Shown here one piece after another: positions 38,501-48,300 of a stretch of 64,000 bases of DNA. The DNA lies in the NCBI GenBank assembly GCA_948146395.1, contig OX411558.1, positions 37,956,850 to 38,020,849 on the forward strand, read 5' to 3'. The notes under the pieces are model-generated. The model was not told the DNA's origin and did no database searches. It was given only the letters and a program-made list of their open reading frames with translations. This DNA is from Fragum whitleyi (taxonomy: Eukaryota; Mollusca; Bivalvia; Cardiida; Cardiidae). The first letter of the stretch is position 1; each line of letters begins with the position of its first letter. The position numbers and the translations under genes were made by a program.

Positions 38501-41500
38501 GTATTCCATGAGCACTCATTCAATTTCCTCTAATTATTCATTGATTCAATATAGAGTATTAGACATCAAACAAAGATCATATCATTTGTTTGAGAATGAG
38601 GATAACGTCCTTACTTGCCCATCTACGATAAAGGCACAAAATATAATTTCGCAAAAAGCTGGAGTTCAAAGTAATATAATTTTAAAAGTGTGATTTAATT
38701 GGTAATCTGATATTTAATTGCTTGCAGCGATCTATTTATCGAGGGTTGCTCGTCAAGGAACTTTAAAATGTTTGGCACCAAAAATTCTAATTTAAAACCA
38801 AATCACTGAAAGAACCGAGAAGTTAAATCGAAATATATTATAAATTTGAAGAACTGAGATTTGTCTTCGGTATGCTGATCAATAAGATAGGCAGGAGTAT
38901 TGTCAAATAATTCGCAGACGTCACTTAATTTTGAAATTAAGTACAATTAAGTTGCTAACACCTTTTGAACAGGCATTGAAATATGAAATTGAACACGTTA
39001 GAAGACCTTGGCACCAACAGTTCCACATCGATGGAAATCGTTTTCATTCCATTTTATGTATTTTGTGTATAGGATCGAAGTATTTGCAATCATTAGTCAT
39101 TTTGTCCGAGGAGAAGACGTCATTTGAACAAAAGAAAAAAACACCTTATTTCGATCTAAGAGTATTGTTTTACGCTACCATTGGTCGATTAGGGTTGTGC
39201 AGTTTTATAAATTTAAAGCGTTTGCAGTTGAGTACCAGGAAAGCAATGCTATAGTCCGTTTGACTTCTATATGGACCAACATTTCGCAAAAAATCTCAGA
39301 ATTGAATTAATGAAACGTATCTTTTTCTTGTCATATCATATTTTCCATCTAATACCATGAAGAATCTTGTTTTTCAGAATTTTTGAATGTAAAATAATGA
39401 TTTTGTCCGCCCGTCTACATGTTAACTTTCAGCTTTTCATACCTTCTTGTGTCTGTAATAAACGGAACAGCGACTTGCCAAACTAATATTAATTCTGATA
39501 TGCATAGGGGCCGAGTCAAAAGTGTATGGTTTTAAGTGAGTCGTTTTGGTATAAAATCGAGTATTTTTTATAAAATTAATTTGGTCGAAGATTTTTAATT
39601 CCTTCAAATCTGAGTGTACTTTCTCTTTGTTTACAACCGTTTGGCTAGAAAAAATATAATTGTTGTTATCTATTTTGAGACGAACCCTATATTCACAAAT
39701 TTAGACCAATCCAAAAGCATTATTTAACGAAGTCGTTGTGAATTTCACGAGAAAAACTAGATAAGCAGGCGAGTAATAACGGTACAAATCTCGAGATATT
39801 TAAGTTTAAGATGACATGCCCATCGATATGCTAATAAGCACGTCCAAATAAGGAAGAACTGACATTTCTTCTGTCAAATGTTTAGTATAAAACCACGTGT
39901 TTTTACTTTTGTTTACATCTTGTTACAACTAAACAGCCTTCTTCACCCCTTGTGTTTAAGAGCGGAAAATGTGAAAATATTAACATTAACTAGATAGACA
40001 AAATCATTATTTTCTATTATGAATTATTATAAATCAATTTATTTTCAAAAAGTATTTTTGGAATTGTATTTAGCTGAAATTAAGATTTTACCACATACAA
40101 ATTGCTAATTCAAACTCGATTTTATGCGATTGATGAAAAGGTCGGTCCATATAGAAGTCAAACGGACTATACATGTAAGATGTATACTTGAAATTAAATA
40201 GTTTAATTAAATATGAAATGGCATGGCAATGGGCGTTTGTGTTGTAATCCACTTAATAAATGTAATTTTATATTTAATATACAAAGTAAATATTTTCCAT
40301 TCACTTTTCAGTTTGAAATCCGAAGGCCGAATTTAATGCATGAGCGCACGAACTGGTGATGTAACTATACTGGCTATGTGCTTCTGTTCATCGATCAACA
40401 CAATTTGCGTGACTTAAAAGTGATAACATTAGATCATTTCTATTTGCATAATTACTATAAATAACTTCAATATTTTGCATAATATGTGCTGTTAACATTT
40501 TACATAGTATATATATATGTTCTAGTGTAGTATGCCTTGATTTATTTGACCGGATGTGACCTCTACCGAAAACAACTACCGACATACTTTATCAATTACC
40601 AAAATATAAAATTCATCCAATGCCGTTTGTTAGTCATTCCTTTGAAAGCACGTGTGAAGCCGAGAAGGAATAATCAGTTTTTGATTTTTCTAAATATCAG
40701 GGGCCGAATTCGGGTAAATAAAAACAACCTGTTATGTTATTGTTTTGTCTTTCATCTCAAAATATGTATATAATCCGTTATCCTTAACTTACCTCAATGA
40801 CGTCACCATGTTTTTTAGCAATCTAGATATATAATACGTACCTAGTGTTTAAAAATAACTAGCGAGGTTGGGGGAATTGATAATTGTCGAGGCACAACCG
40901 AGTAAGATATTACATCATACAATACACCAAGTACGTATTGTATTTTTCTTATAACCTTTATTTGCCTTGTTTTCGTCAAAGTTTCTGATGCAAGTTTCTA
41001 AAAATAACCGCATAACGTCATTGTTCTAAAAATGTGATATCAATAAAAATATCATATGGGATGTTATCACACGGATATTTGTATAGTATAAGATAAATAA
41101 TAAACTATTTTAGTTTTGTTCGAATTCGAGGGCTTTCAACAGGAAATTCAATTTCAATGTTGAAAACATTGAGCAATAGAGAAGTTTTCTGAACAAGCAA
41201 TTTCTTAAATGCCTTTTGGTAGTTTATCGAGAAATAACGGTAGACTAACACTTGATAATCTCACCGAAAGCAGTGAAATTATCAAAACCTATACCCTGTT
41301 TTTGTGATCGTAGAGTGTCCGTCGTCCGTCGTCAGTCGTGCGTCGTCCGTCGTGCGTCGTCCACAATTTCTTTAAACATCTTCTCCTCCTAAACCAGTGG
41401 GCCAATCTTGATGAAACTTGGCAGGGATGTTCCTTGGGTCAAGCTCTACCAAAGTTGTACAAATAAATGAAATCCATCCTTAACTTTCCCTTTACCCTAA

Positions 41501-42792
41501 AGAAAAAAGGTGAAAATATGAAAATCTTTAAAATACTTCTTCATTGAAACCAGAAGGCAGACAGCTTTCATATTTGGTATGTAGCATCATCTAGTGGACC
41601 TCTACCAAGTTTGTACATATCAAGACCCTGTGGTCATATTTAGGCTTTGCCCGGGCCCAACCCTTTTTACATAGAATCAAAGAGCGAAAATCTTCAACAA
41701 TCTTCTTCTCTGAAACCAGATGGCAGACAGCTTTCATATTTGGTATGTAGCATCACCTAGTGGACCTCTACCAAGTTTGTTCATATCAAGACCCTTGGGT
41801 CATATTTGGGCTTTGCACGGGTGCATCCCTTTATCTCTTATTAGCACGAAGGGTAAAAAATTGAAAATCTTTTAAAATCTTCTTTTATCAAAACCAGAGG
41901 GCACACTGCTTTCATTTTTGATGTGTAGCATCATCTAGTGGGCCCCTACCAAGTTTGATCATATCAAGACCCTTGGGTCATATTGGGGCTCCACCTGGGC
42001 GCATCCCTTTCAGCTCATCTGAGCACGAAGGGTGAAATTAGGAAAACCTTCAAAAATCGTCTTCTCTGAAACCAGTAGGCAGACAGCTTTCATATTTAAT
42101 ATGTAGCATCATCTTATGGACCTCTTCCAAGTTTGTTCATATCAAGACCCTGGGGTCACATTTCGGGTCCACCCGGGTGCATCCCTTTTTACATAGAATC
42201 AAAGAGCAAAAAGGCATATCTGTCTTGCTCTTCGCTGAAAACTTTCCATGGTATAGGTCTTAGGCAATTATCTTCTTTTTGACATCTGCCTATCTAATTA
42301 ATGTGATGTCCCAGGGGTCAAAGAGACTCAGGTGAGCGATCTAGGACCATCTTGGTCCTCTTGTTGTCAATTTCATCCTATCTGACGTCATCTATGCGGG
42401 GCGCAATTAGTGACGTCACATTGAACGTTGCGTAGCAATCACGTGAAAAATTACGAGCTTTACTATGTACTAGAAATTTCACATTTTGTCTCATTTTTGA
42501 ATAAAAGAAATAGAATAATCGTTTGTTTTCGAAAAAGATCGATTAATATTTGATTTCGTGAACAACAAAAGCTCTATTTTCACTCGGGAAAATATAGCTT
42601 TGGTTGTTCACTCAATGAAATATAAATCAGTTTTTAACTGAAACAAGCGATTATCTTCTGTATCTTTTTTGTCTCATTTGATTACCTTTAGTGCATAAAA
42701 CATATAGAGAAAAGGTTGCATTAACAGTTACAGAGTATCTAATTCGTTTTTTTCTTTCCTTTTTTCAGAAAGTAAAATACTTTTCTTGTTGA
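18307..42792 (+). CDS. Transmembrane mucin-like protein (Thr-rich, SEA, EGF-like, TM, ITIM-like tail), 9 exons
   Basis: Joining 18307-20569, 23254-23366, 25363-25421, 30172-30323, 31896-32079, 33927-34112, 34537-34717, 37145-37255 and 42769-42792 gives 3,273 nt (1,090 aa plus stop), with GT-AG borders and matching phases throughout (1,0,2,1,2,2,0,0). Order: signal peptide (ALFLVCLLSVGQNGANS); about 700 residues of Thr/Ser/Pro/Ala repeats, a likely O-glycan carrier; a SEA domain with the G-SVII autocleavage motif; an EGF-like module; the helix VIIIGASSGGALLLITIVLT; a basic stop-transfer RVIRRNRRNNR; and a ~105-aa tail with SVYEHI. The architecture resembles vertebrate transmembrane mucins with SEA and EGF modules. 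A surface barrier or signalling role is inferred. The model comes from sequence alone; exon 9 is least certain. Confidence 0.85.
20642..20885 (-). mobile_element. tRNA-derived SINE in mucin intron 1
   Basis: Minus-strand copy of the common SINE: tail complement ATTAATTGAATGGAG, body CGCGGCGGCCGGAGCACTTAAC, and B-box complement GGGATCGAACC. Antisense to the host gene. Confidence 0.8.
21950..22300 (-). repeat. Core type B tandem fragment in mucin intron 1
   Basis: About two minus-strand ~145-bp units (GGAGCCCAAATATGA, CAGGGTCTTGATATGAACA, ATATGAAAGCTGT) of the core found in the elements at 36062 and 41304. Neither terminus is intact. Confidence 0.6.
22301..23253. other. Mucin intron 1, 3' part
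   Basis: No further feature recognised up to the acceptor TTGTTTCTTAG at 23253. Confidence 0.5.
23254..23366 (+). CDS. Mucin gene exon 2: start of SEA domain
   Basis: Acceptor TTTCTTAG, donor TAT|GTAAGT. It enters in phase 1 and leaves in phase 0. It encodes RFPMELAVDDYFSQELKI and SKYIQLKENVTAY, the first strand and helix of a SEA domain, with an N-glycosylation sequon NVT. Confidence 0.85.
23367..25362. other. Mucin intron 2
   Basis: 24175-24400 holds a low-copy repeat-like stretch (GTCCGTCTGTCTGTGTGACT followed by AAGGTCAA.. iterations). Nothing else is recognised. Confidence 0.4.
25363..25421 (+). CDS. Mucin gene exon 3: SEA middle
   Basis: 59-nt exon between TTTATTCAG and CAG|GTAAGT, phase 0 in and phase 2 out. 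It encodes LTATFKSTEGFKSVEVIGF, the SEA segment before the cleavage strand. The downstream codon is completed by exon 4. Confidence 0.85.
25837..26111 (+). mobile_element. Second SINE family, intact tRNA-like head
   Basis: A-box-like TGGTCTAGTAGTAAGG and B box GGGATCGAATCCC lie in a tRNA-like head. The body contains GTTTAAATGGGTACCTG, a hallmark of many marine invertebrate SINEs, and the tail is ACCTAACTTTTTAACTTTTA. The head is not an intact tRNA gene: it runs directly into the SINE body. Lies in mucin intron 3. Confidence 0.8.
26112..26651 (-). mobile_element. HINE-like repeat, core type C, tail missing
   Basis: Minus-strand head (complement CTTGAGCACGCTGTGCTCAG..GAGCT at the right edge) with about 3.5 diverged ~140-bp units (AAAGGGTCACCCAAG, GTTTCATTGAAATC, ATAAGCCCTGCCATGCC). 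The tail is lost where it abuts the SINE at 26111. Confidence 0.6.
26999..27412. repeat. TIR-MITE family M2, complete copy
   Basis: Starts CATCGTGAAACTGACA and ends TGTCAATTTCACGATG, inverted repeats of about 15 bp. The interior is full of TCATTC(C)/CGATCAAAA-type repeats, and a perfect hairpin GCTAATTTTGTTCA/TGAACAAAATTAGC sits near the centre (27274-27306). A second full copy is at 35526; halves are at 3733 and 47600. Confidence 0.7.
27413..30171. other. Mucin intron 3, 3' part
   Basis: 28640-29110 carries degraded core type C units (GCCCCACCCTGTCACATCC, GGGTCGTCCAAAGAACATTT). The rest, including an AT-rich stretch 29160-30160, has nothing recognised. Confidence 0.45.
30172..30323 (+). CDS. 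Mucin gene exon 4: SEA cleavage strand and C-terminus
   Basis: After acceptor ATATTTCAG it encodes SGSVIIEYIVVIDNVT, holding the SEA autoproteolysis motif G-S-V, then KALDSLNNSIEQTITNTF and FGIIVNQKET. The donor CTC|GTATGT in phase 1 was chosen because it keeps frame with exon 5; reading through would reach a stop 12 codons later. Confidence 0.85.
30583..31290. repeat. Degraded core type A repeat in intron 4
   Basis: Old pieces of the type A core in both orientations (CTAGAGGCCATATGTTTGG and GAAATCTCGG..TTTCGGTCAAATGGGGTCA on plus; TGCATACAAGGTAAATATTAACGAC on minus) with no clean termini. Confidence 0.5.
31896..32079 (+). CDS. Mucin gene exon 5: cysteine-rich / EGF-like module
   Basis: Eight cysteines: NPCAVYKRACQIGYLC, then VTCELKCSSKRSPCGENGEC and the final one in VKC. 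The C-x6-C-x5-C-x10-C spacing, completed by C-x12-C in exon 6, fits an EGF-like fold. Acceptor TTTATTTAG, donor TGTAG|GTAGGT, phase 1 to phase 2. Confidence 0.87.
32080..33926. other. Mucin intron 5 with palindromic repeat
   Basis: Contains the palindromic element at 33028-33170 and its related 3' flank to about 33310 (listed separately). Nothing else recognised. Confidence 0.5.
33028..33170. repeat. Palindromic foldback repeat family P1
   Basis: TAATACGTACTTAGTGTAT at the left end is perfectly mirrored at 33152-33170. Inner arms pair imperfectly (TCTAACGAGGTTAGGAGTATTG with its complement). A second copy at 40832-40940 shares the palindrome and ~150 bp of 3' flank with 'ccgca' and 'ttatcacacggatatttgta', so the repeat unit is ~300 bp. 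Confidence 0.75.
33927..34112 (+). CDS. Mucin gene exon 6: end of EGF module and transmembrane helix
   Basis: Completes the EGF-like fold (CKDTDTYVYSGQFCE), then a juxtamembrane linker, the hydrophobic helix VIIIGASSGGALLLITIVLT and the basic RVIRRNRRNNR that sets a type I topology. Acceptor TTTTGCAG, donor AACAG|GTCAAT, phase 2 on both sides. Confidence 0.88.
34537..34717 (+). CDS. Mucin gene exon 7: cytoplasmic tail
   Basis: Encodes a Ser/Asp-rich tail (KSVSMDDLHSVDSFDGLRSR and MVDGREHRLLKERDSGSE). Acceptor AAAAATAG, donor CAGAG|GTATAC, phase 2 to phase 0. Confidence 0.82.
34792..35050 (+). mobile_element. tRNA-derived SINE in mucin intron 7
   Basis: Plus-strand copy with head GCCGTCATAGCGCGCCGAAC, a mutated B box (GGATTTGACCCCC) and tail GAAAGCGGCATAAAACACC. 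Lies 75 bp downstream of exon 7. Confidence 0.8.
35526..35912. repeat. TIR-MITE family M2, second full copy
   Basis: Ends ACTTCGTGAAATTGACC and GTCAATTTTTGTGATGTT correspond to the termini of the copy at 26999. The interior keeps 'gaatgatttttgatgatgttgg' and 'gagcgtttttggtttgagtgag'. Confidence 0.65.
36062..37121 (+). mobile_element. HINE-like repeat, core type B
   Basis: Head AGCTCACCTAAGAACGAAGT, a CGTCCGTCGTC segment, four to five ~145-bp units (TTTGGTATGTAGCATCATCT, CCAAGTTTGTTCATATCAAG, GGGCTCCACC) and tail CAGGTGAGCGATCTAGGACC with hairpin and CTCTTG. It ends 23 bp before mucin exon 8, separated only by an ATT microsatellite that forms the acceptor tract. Confidence 0.75.
37145..37255 (+). 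CDS. Mucin gene exon 8: tail with ITIM-like motif
   Basis: 37 codons in phase 0 after TTATTATTACAG: TYIYTPSLSKTMEPKN, then SGSVYEHIDTDSK. SVYEHI fits the ITIM consensus S/I/V/L-x-Y-x-x-I/V/L. Donor AAG|GTAAGA. A read-through form would stop four codons later. Confidence 0.8.
37256..40831. other. Mucin intron 8, 5' part
   Basis: No exon or named repeat was found in this 3.6 kb. 37880-37925 resembles the tail of the second SINE family (GAATATGTCTGGCAAAGAAA). Confidence 0.4.
40832..41085. repeat. Palindromic repeat family P1, second copy
   Basis: TAATACGTACCTAGTGT and ACACCAAGTACGTATT pair across 40832-40940. The 3' flank (AACCGCATAACGTCATTG, TTATCACACGGATATTTGTA) matches that of the 33028 copy. 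Confidence 0.7.
41201..42660 (+). repeat. MITE family M1 copy D, split by a nested repeat
   Basis: 41201-41303 is the 5' part (TTTCTTAAATGCCTTTTGGT, AGAAATAACGGTAGACTAAC) and 42364-42660 the 3' part (CTATCTGACGTCATCTATGC, GTGACGTCAC, the palindrome, AGCGATTATCTTCTG). Removing 41304-42363 restores collinearity with copies A and B, so the inner repeat arrived later. Confidence 0.8.
41304..42363 (+). mobile_element. HINE-like repeat, core type B, nested in a MITE
   Basis: Lacks the AGCTCACC head and begins at the internal TGTGATCG, in a TTTGTG microhomology with the MITE. It then has the GTCCGTCGTC segment, about five ~145-bp type B units, and the intact tail CTCAGGTGAGCGATCTAGGA with hairpin and CTCTTG. 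Confidence 0.75.
42769..42792 (+). CDS. Mucin gene exon 9 (candidate terminal exon)
   Basis: After a strong polypyrimidine acceptor (TTTCTTTCCTTTTTTCAG) it reads KVKYFSC and stops, in the phase required by exon 8. A possible polyadenylation signal AATAAA lies at about 43335. Chosen for signal strength and phase; other terminal exons in the 5.5-kb intron cannot be excluded. Confidence 0.5.
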   Translation, partial: KVKYFSC

Positions 42793-45240
42793 ACTGTCGC
42801 CCGTCGACTTCTTTGTCCGTCACCCCATGTCCGATTGACTTGCAGCTTTGTAGTTGTTTTTCTCTCATAACGATCGAATGCAGTTCGCAAGAACCGCAAC
42901 TTTTTGTTATTTCCCTTTGCTGTTTTTGGCCTGGTTTAGCAGGCCATAGGAAGCAACCATGTATCCTGGAAACTGCTTAGGAAAAAGATAATCGAGTCAA
43001 AAACCGAACATAATGTGTACTTTGTAGCTTTTTTGTGCTCATGCGCGTGCAAAAAATAGGTCTAGTATACGTCATAAACTTTTGTGTGACACGAAGTGCT
43101 TTGAGTCTTCAACGCAGTGCTTGCATACTAAAATCAGAGTACAGATAGTACTGAAGGCGAGGGATCTGAATAGACGAAACAACACGAATGGTCAATTTTC
43201 TGGAATATAACCTTGATTATTCACCTTGTCCTTATCATGTATACCAGATATTTTCTTAATTATCACTGCCAAAATTACTGCTGTGTTAAAGATACGTTGA
43301 TTTATATTTGATCTTGACTGGTGACCTAGAAAAGAATAAAATGCTGCTAACTAACACTTTCTTCTTTCTCCCTAATATTATATACCATTTCTGCTACTAA
43401 TTTAACTAATTTGCCCACATATGGTATGTAATATGCAACCTTTTACAATTTGAACCCGTCTAAACATTTGTTGTCTTGTAAATGATTAATCTAAATTAGA
43501 AATCAAAGCACTGAAAGTACTGATGGTGGACGTTTCTGTTGGCATACTGGAGTGATTCTTCCATTTGTTGAGAAAAGAGAAATTTTACATTTAAAATTAC
43601 GAATAGGAATTTGACCTGACCCAAGTTCACATCTTGCTTCAGATATACATTTCTCAACATATACCGTCGATCGTCAACCAAAGTCCTGTAATCACAAGGT
43701 TTCGATAACTTTCGGCATAATGCCGGGTGCAGTTTAAAGAGTGATTGTCTGATCCATTGGGTATAAAAGGAAAGAAATGACAATTAGATAATCTAGGTTA
43801 TTATTCTTATTTTTCAATGCTAATCAATTCTCCGTAATCTCAATGAAAATTATAATGTTATCTGTTCAAAACATTCTATAAAAGTATAATGATTAATTGT
43901 TCCGCGATTTTCATTCTCAAATAAAGAAAGAAAGGGTAAGTGTTTAAATAAGCACGTAAAAAATTGCAGACACTCGTCGTGTGATGAAAGGTAAAGTAAA
44001 ACTCCTTTGCATAAACCTCTATCGCACGACTTGAATGCTTTACTTTACCTGCTCAGACTGAATCGGTATTCATGTGCATTTTGGTATTTCCATTTATTGA
44101 CCACATAAGTAGTGTCAGGGGAGGTTACCATTCCAGTAATTCCATTCATCAAGTTTCGTGAGTGACCTCCCATAGACCATTGGGAAACAAGGGGCAAATT
44201 ACTCACTCTGCCTTAAAAGTAGTTCTACGCAAGGAATACGTTCCCGATCTCAGAACTGAAAATGGTTACGCACTTAAAGATGTCTTTGAGGTTTCAACAA
44301 GTTATGTATCATATGATACAATTCTTGAAAAAGAGTAAATTGAATCTTAGTGAGCACTACTGTTTTGAAAACCTATTTACATCTGACAGGATTGTTTTAA
44401 CGCGGTATAAACAGTCGTGAACGTAAACGTCCAACAAAAATTAAAAGCCTTGTCCTATCATTAAACCCTTAAACAGATGACAAAAATTTAGATTGGGCCA
44501 ACTTGGAACAGGTTGCAGACAATAAATCAACATGAGTCTAATTTGATATATATCTAGGGTAGAAATTAAAAAAATAATGTGGTATGAGTATAGGGTGGAC
44601 TATATTGTTGGAAAGGGAGAAATTGATCTTATCAATTTCTTGTTCATAATGGAATTCAATTAAATGTAAAATCAAAGAGCCGGCGAGCTTGTGCCCCTAG
44701 AAAAACAGCGTTACTACGATGATCAAATGGATAAAATGAATGACTAGTAGCAAACCAATTAACTCAACTAAAATTATAAAAACGCGAGGAGCGCCTGTCT
44801 GCAAAGCAATATCGGGCGTAGTAATCTATGTCTTGGGAATTTGTTGTTTTTGGCGGACTCAACGCTATAAAGTGAGCATACCGTTCGACATTTTGCCTTT
44901 GAAGTGAGTTCGGCATGTGACTTACGATCCCTATAGGTAAATGGAACCAACGTTTTCCCTCGCCTAAGAAAGCCTTGCTAAAAAGATTCAAAAATTGGAG
45001 TGCATGCCTTAAAATGTCACCTTGCCTCTTTATAAATCAGCCCTTTAGCGCTTTTAGTGCTAGATTGCAAACATACCCAGTGATACGGATGTATCTTATC
45101 ACAATTTATCTTGTTTTAGCATCAATAATCAATTATACTGCTGTAGGTATCATCTCACTTATTAACACTCAAAAACATGTACATGGTCTCAGAAAAAATA
45201 CGACTTTTACATCATCAAGAAAAAAGAACTTTATTAGTTA
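42793..45240. other. Intergenic / mucin 3' flank
   Basis: Nothing firmly recognised. GGTAAAGTAAA and TTTACTTTACC form a small inverted repeat around 43991-44049. The short frames lack domains. Confidence 0.4.
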
Positions 45241-45375
45241 TACGGTTTCTTGCCGGGGTATGTGACGATTTATTCCCGGCTGGAAAAAATGATGTCACCC
45301 GAGCCGTAGGCGAGGGTTGACATCACTTTTTACTGCCGGGAATAAATCGTCATATACCCAGGCAAGAAACCGTAT
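45241..45375. repeat. Long palindrome (hairpin element)
   Basis: The left arm 45241-45297 (TACGGTTTCTTGCCGGGGTA..ATGATGTCA) is mirrored by 45318-45375 with about 85-90% pairing, around a ~20-nt loop CCCGAGCCGTAGGCGAGGG. Probably a foldback MITE. Confidence 0.8.
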
Positions 45376-48300
45376 TACGAATTTATTATACTTCAAAGTG
45401 GTAGGCCTAAATATCTGTCTTTCGCCTATTTAAGGCCTTGGTTTAAACCGAATTCTTTTAAACCACCAAAATCCCTTAATGTGCCCCTATGAAAAGTAAA
45501 CATGTACGAAGTGACGTCATATATAGCTGTGACGTCACAATGATACACTCTACGATGTTGTGATATTAAAGCGGTTCTTGGCTGAACCTGCAAGAAATTT
45601 GGCATTTTAAATGTACAGATTGGTCAAAATTTAAGGTATTTATTGATATCTTTATCATTTTTCATTTGCACATTATAACCCAAAATGCTTATAAATGTAG
45701 TATTATTTGTATACTCGGGTCGTGTTATCCGCGAAGCGAGAGAGTCTTGGCTGCAATTACCGTTTCGTTTTTTTGTCTATGTTCATGGCGAGGCGCCTAA
45801 AGGAAACATTAGAGGTAATACTGGAGCGGCCGTAGATCTCAATGTTTGTCAGGTCAGCATTAACCAATGAAAATGCTAGAATTTTCTTTGCAGTATAATA
45901 ATACATATTACAGTGCCATCTTGCAATAACTTTAATTTATTCAAAGGGCTTGATATTCTATACCCCTGTATCGAAAGAATGGGGGCATATATTTTTACTG
46001 TTGTTCGACTGTCTGTCTGGCCGTCTCTCTGTCTGCCGAAAAAAAGAAAGAAAAAACTTGTCACTGTCAAAATTTTCGAACCGCCTCAAGATACAAGCAC
46101 CATATTTGGCATATTGCATGGTTATAGATCTAAATGATATGCATATGCTGATACCAAAGTCAAGGTCATTTGACAAATTCAAGGTCATCTGTCAAGGTCA
46201 AATATCTTAAAAACTTTACACAAAAAACTAACACTGCCAAAATTTTGTTTTACTTGCGTTTTTGATAATACATACCTAGTTCACACCTAATACAGAAATG
46301 TTTATAGGTAAATGAGCAAGTTCGGCGATAGGACAGAAAGGGTTAATCAACAAAAACCCAAGCGGAGGAAGGTAACTTGTCCACATTATTTTGTAAGGAT
46401 AAGTTATTTGAAAAAGGGATTTAAAGTTATTGGTTTGCATATCTACGTAATCAGGAAGTGTCTCTACTTTTCGTTTTCCATTATCTTATCAATCCCGAAA
46501 GTTTAAAGCGCCTATAGATAAAACCATAACGCTACCGCTATACGTTTGATTGTTATAAAGGACAGCTGTAAATTTGTTTCATTGATATGGCATAACATAA
46601 GGTAAGAAGGTAAAAATACTTAATAGATAAAGACAGTATTTTTTTTTAACTTCAAGCAGGTATGAAAAAAACATATCACACTGTAGCAGATTTATACATG
46701 AGATTGATAAGATTTTAGTTTCATTCCTCTATGAAATCAACAAATATTATCTTCATATCTTACAATTCAATAACATGAAGCAAAAATGTAAAGATTTCTG
46801 TAGATTAAGGCAGTTTTCTTATTGAACTTCTTTTTGTGAAAGCTTACAAAATAGCTGCCTAATCAAAATTCTTTGAGAAATAAAAGCATTTTTTCAGCCG
46901 ATTAGAATGCGCGAAATCTAATGGAATCAACTAGAATTTAATAAGCTATAAATTTTGTGAACAAAACAAAGTGTGCATTTTCTGATAACAAAACTTTATA
47001 CACATTATCAATTTCGTGCTGGGCGTAAACATTTCCCCTTATCAGAAAAAAACTCTTAATTTAAGTCGTCGGAGTGGTATATGACCTTTCGTTCGGTAAA
47101 GTTGTAATTAGCTTTGTTCTGTAAAATAATTGACACGGGCGGCTCTTAATTACATGTAATGTTCAAAGAAATACAGTCAAACCTGTGTTAGTGGCCACCT
47201 ATATCCAGCAAGCAACCTGTCTTAAGCAAGCGGCAACCGAGTTTCCAAATGAACAAATTGCACTTTTTGAATGTCCCTTGGGTGCTTGTTTTTGACAGTA
47301 TGACTGTACACCGGAACTTCGCTGGTGATTATCGCTAAAACAGAAAAAATACGTTTTGACATGAAAAAACAAAATGTTCAAAGCTTATTTATCGCAATTT
47401 ATATGTAGAAGAAGCTTCTAGCGCTTTTTCGAGTTCGTTTGAAGTAGCAAATGCAAATGCAAAAAAAAAAAAAAAAAAAAAAATATTTCACGATTTTGGC
47501 TGGTAAGGATATCAAAGCATCTGGTTGGTTCGTGAAGACACAAAGATTGGAAAGTATGTAGGTTTTTTAAAGGGGTAAGAAATATTTGTTAGTTTGTTCA
47601 AAGCTCACTCCAATCTCTCATTCAATATCATTCCAAAATTATTCCAATATTGTTCATTATGTCAATTTCACAATGTTATTGATTGTGACATACATGTCCT
47701 ACAAACTCCTCTTCAAATATGAATGATGGACACTCACTAAGGTAGGTAGCTTATTACTGAAAGGAAATTGAGATTAACCATACAAATATCTAATGACATA
47801 TTTTAAGGCAGGGAGAATTTAAAAAAAAATAAAAAATGACGAAACAGAATAAAATTACCAAACCAAAATCAGCCAAAATCGTAGCTGGCAAGAAAATAAG
47901 AACTATTTCGATATATAAGTACGTGTATTAGTGATTCGCACCAACGTCTACATGATCCCCAATATCCCTTTGCTGTTTAATCCCTGCTTTTTACGTGCCT
48001 GTGATTTATGTTTGAGAAAACATTGTGAAAAAAGAAGAAATTGCTTCTGGCAAGCAATTTCATCTTTTTCCACACTATTTTCTACCCTACTGAATGGTTA
48101 TTTTTCAAATAAAATCCACTTAAGATTTTCGTCTGCAAAACCTTTGGATTTGGACAGGTCCAAAATTTTGTAAAACAGGAAAGGGATATGGATATTTAAT
48201 GGTCATATGTAAAATATCCTACGAGGTTGGGAGAATTGATTATATTATTATTATAATTATCTTATAACCTCAAATAACCTCTGAAAGGGTAAGAGATTTG

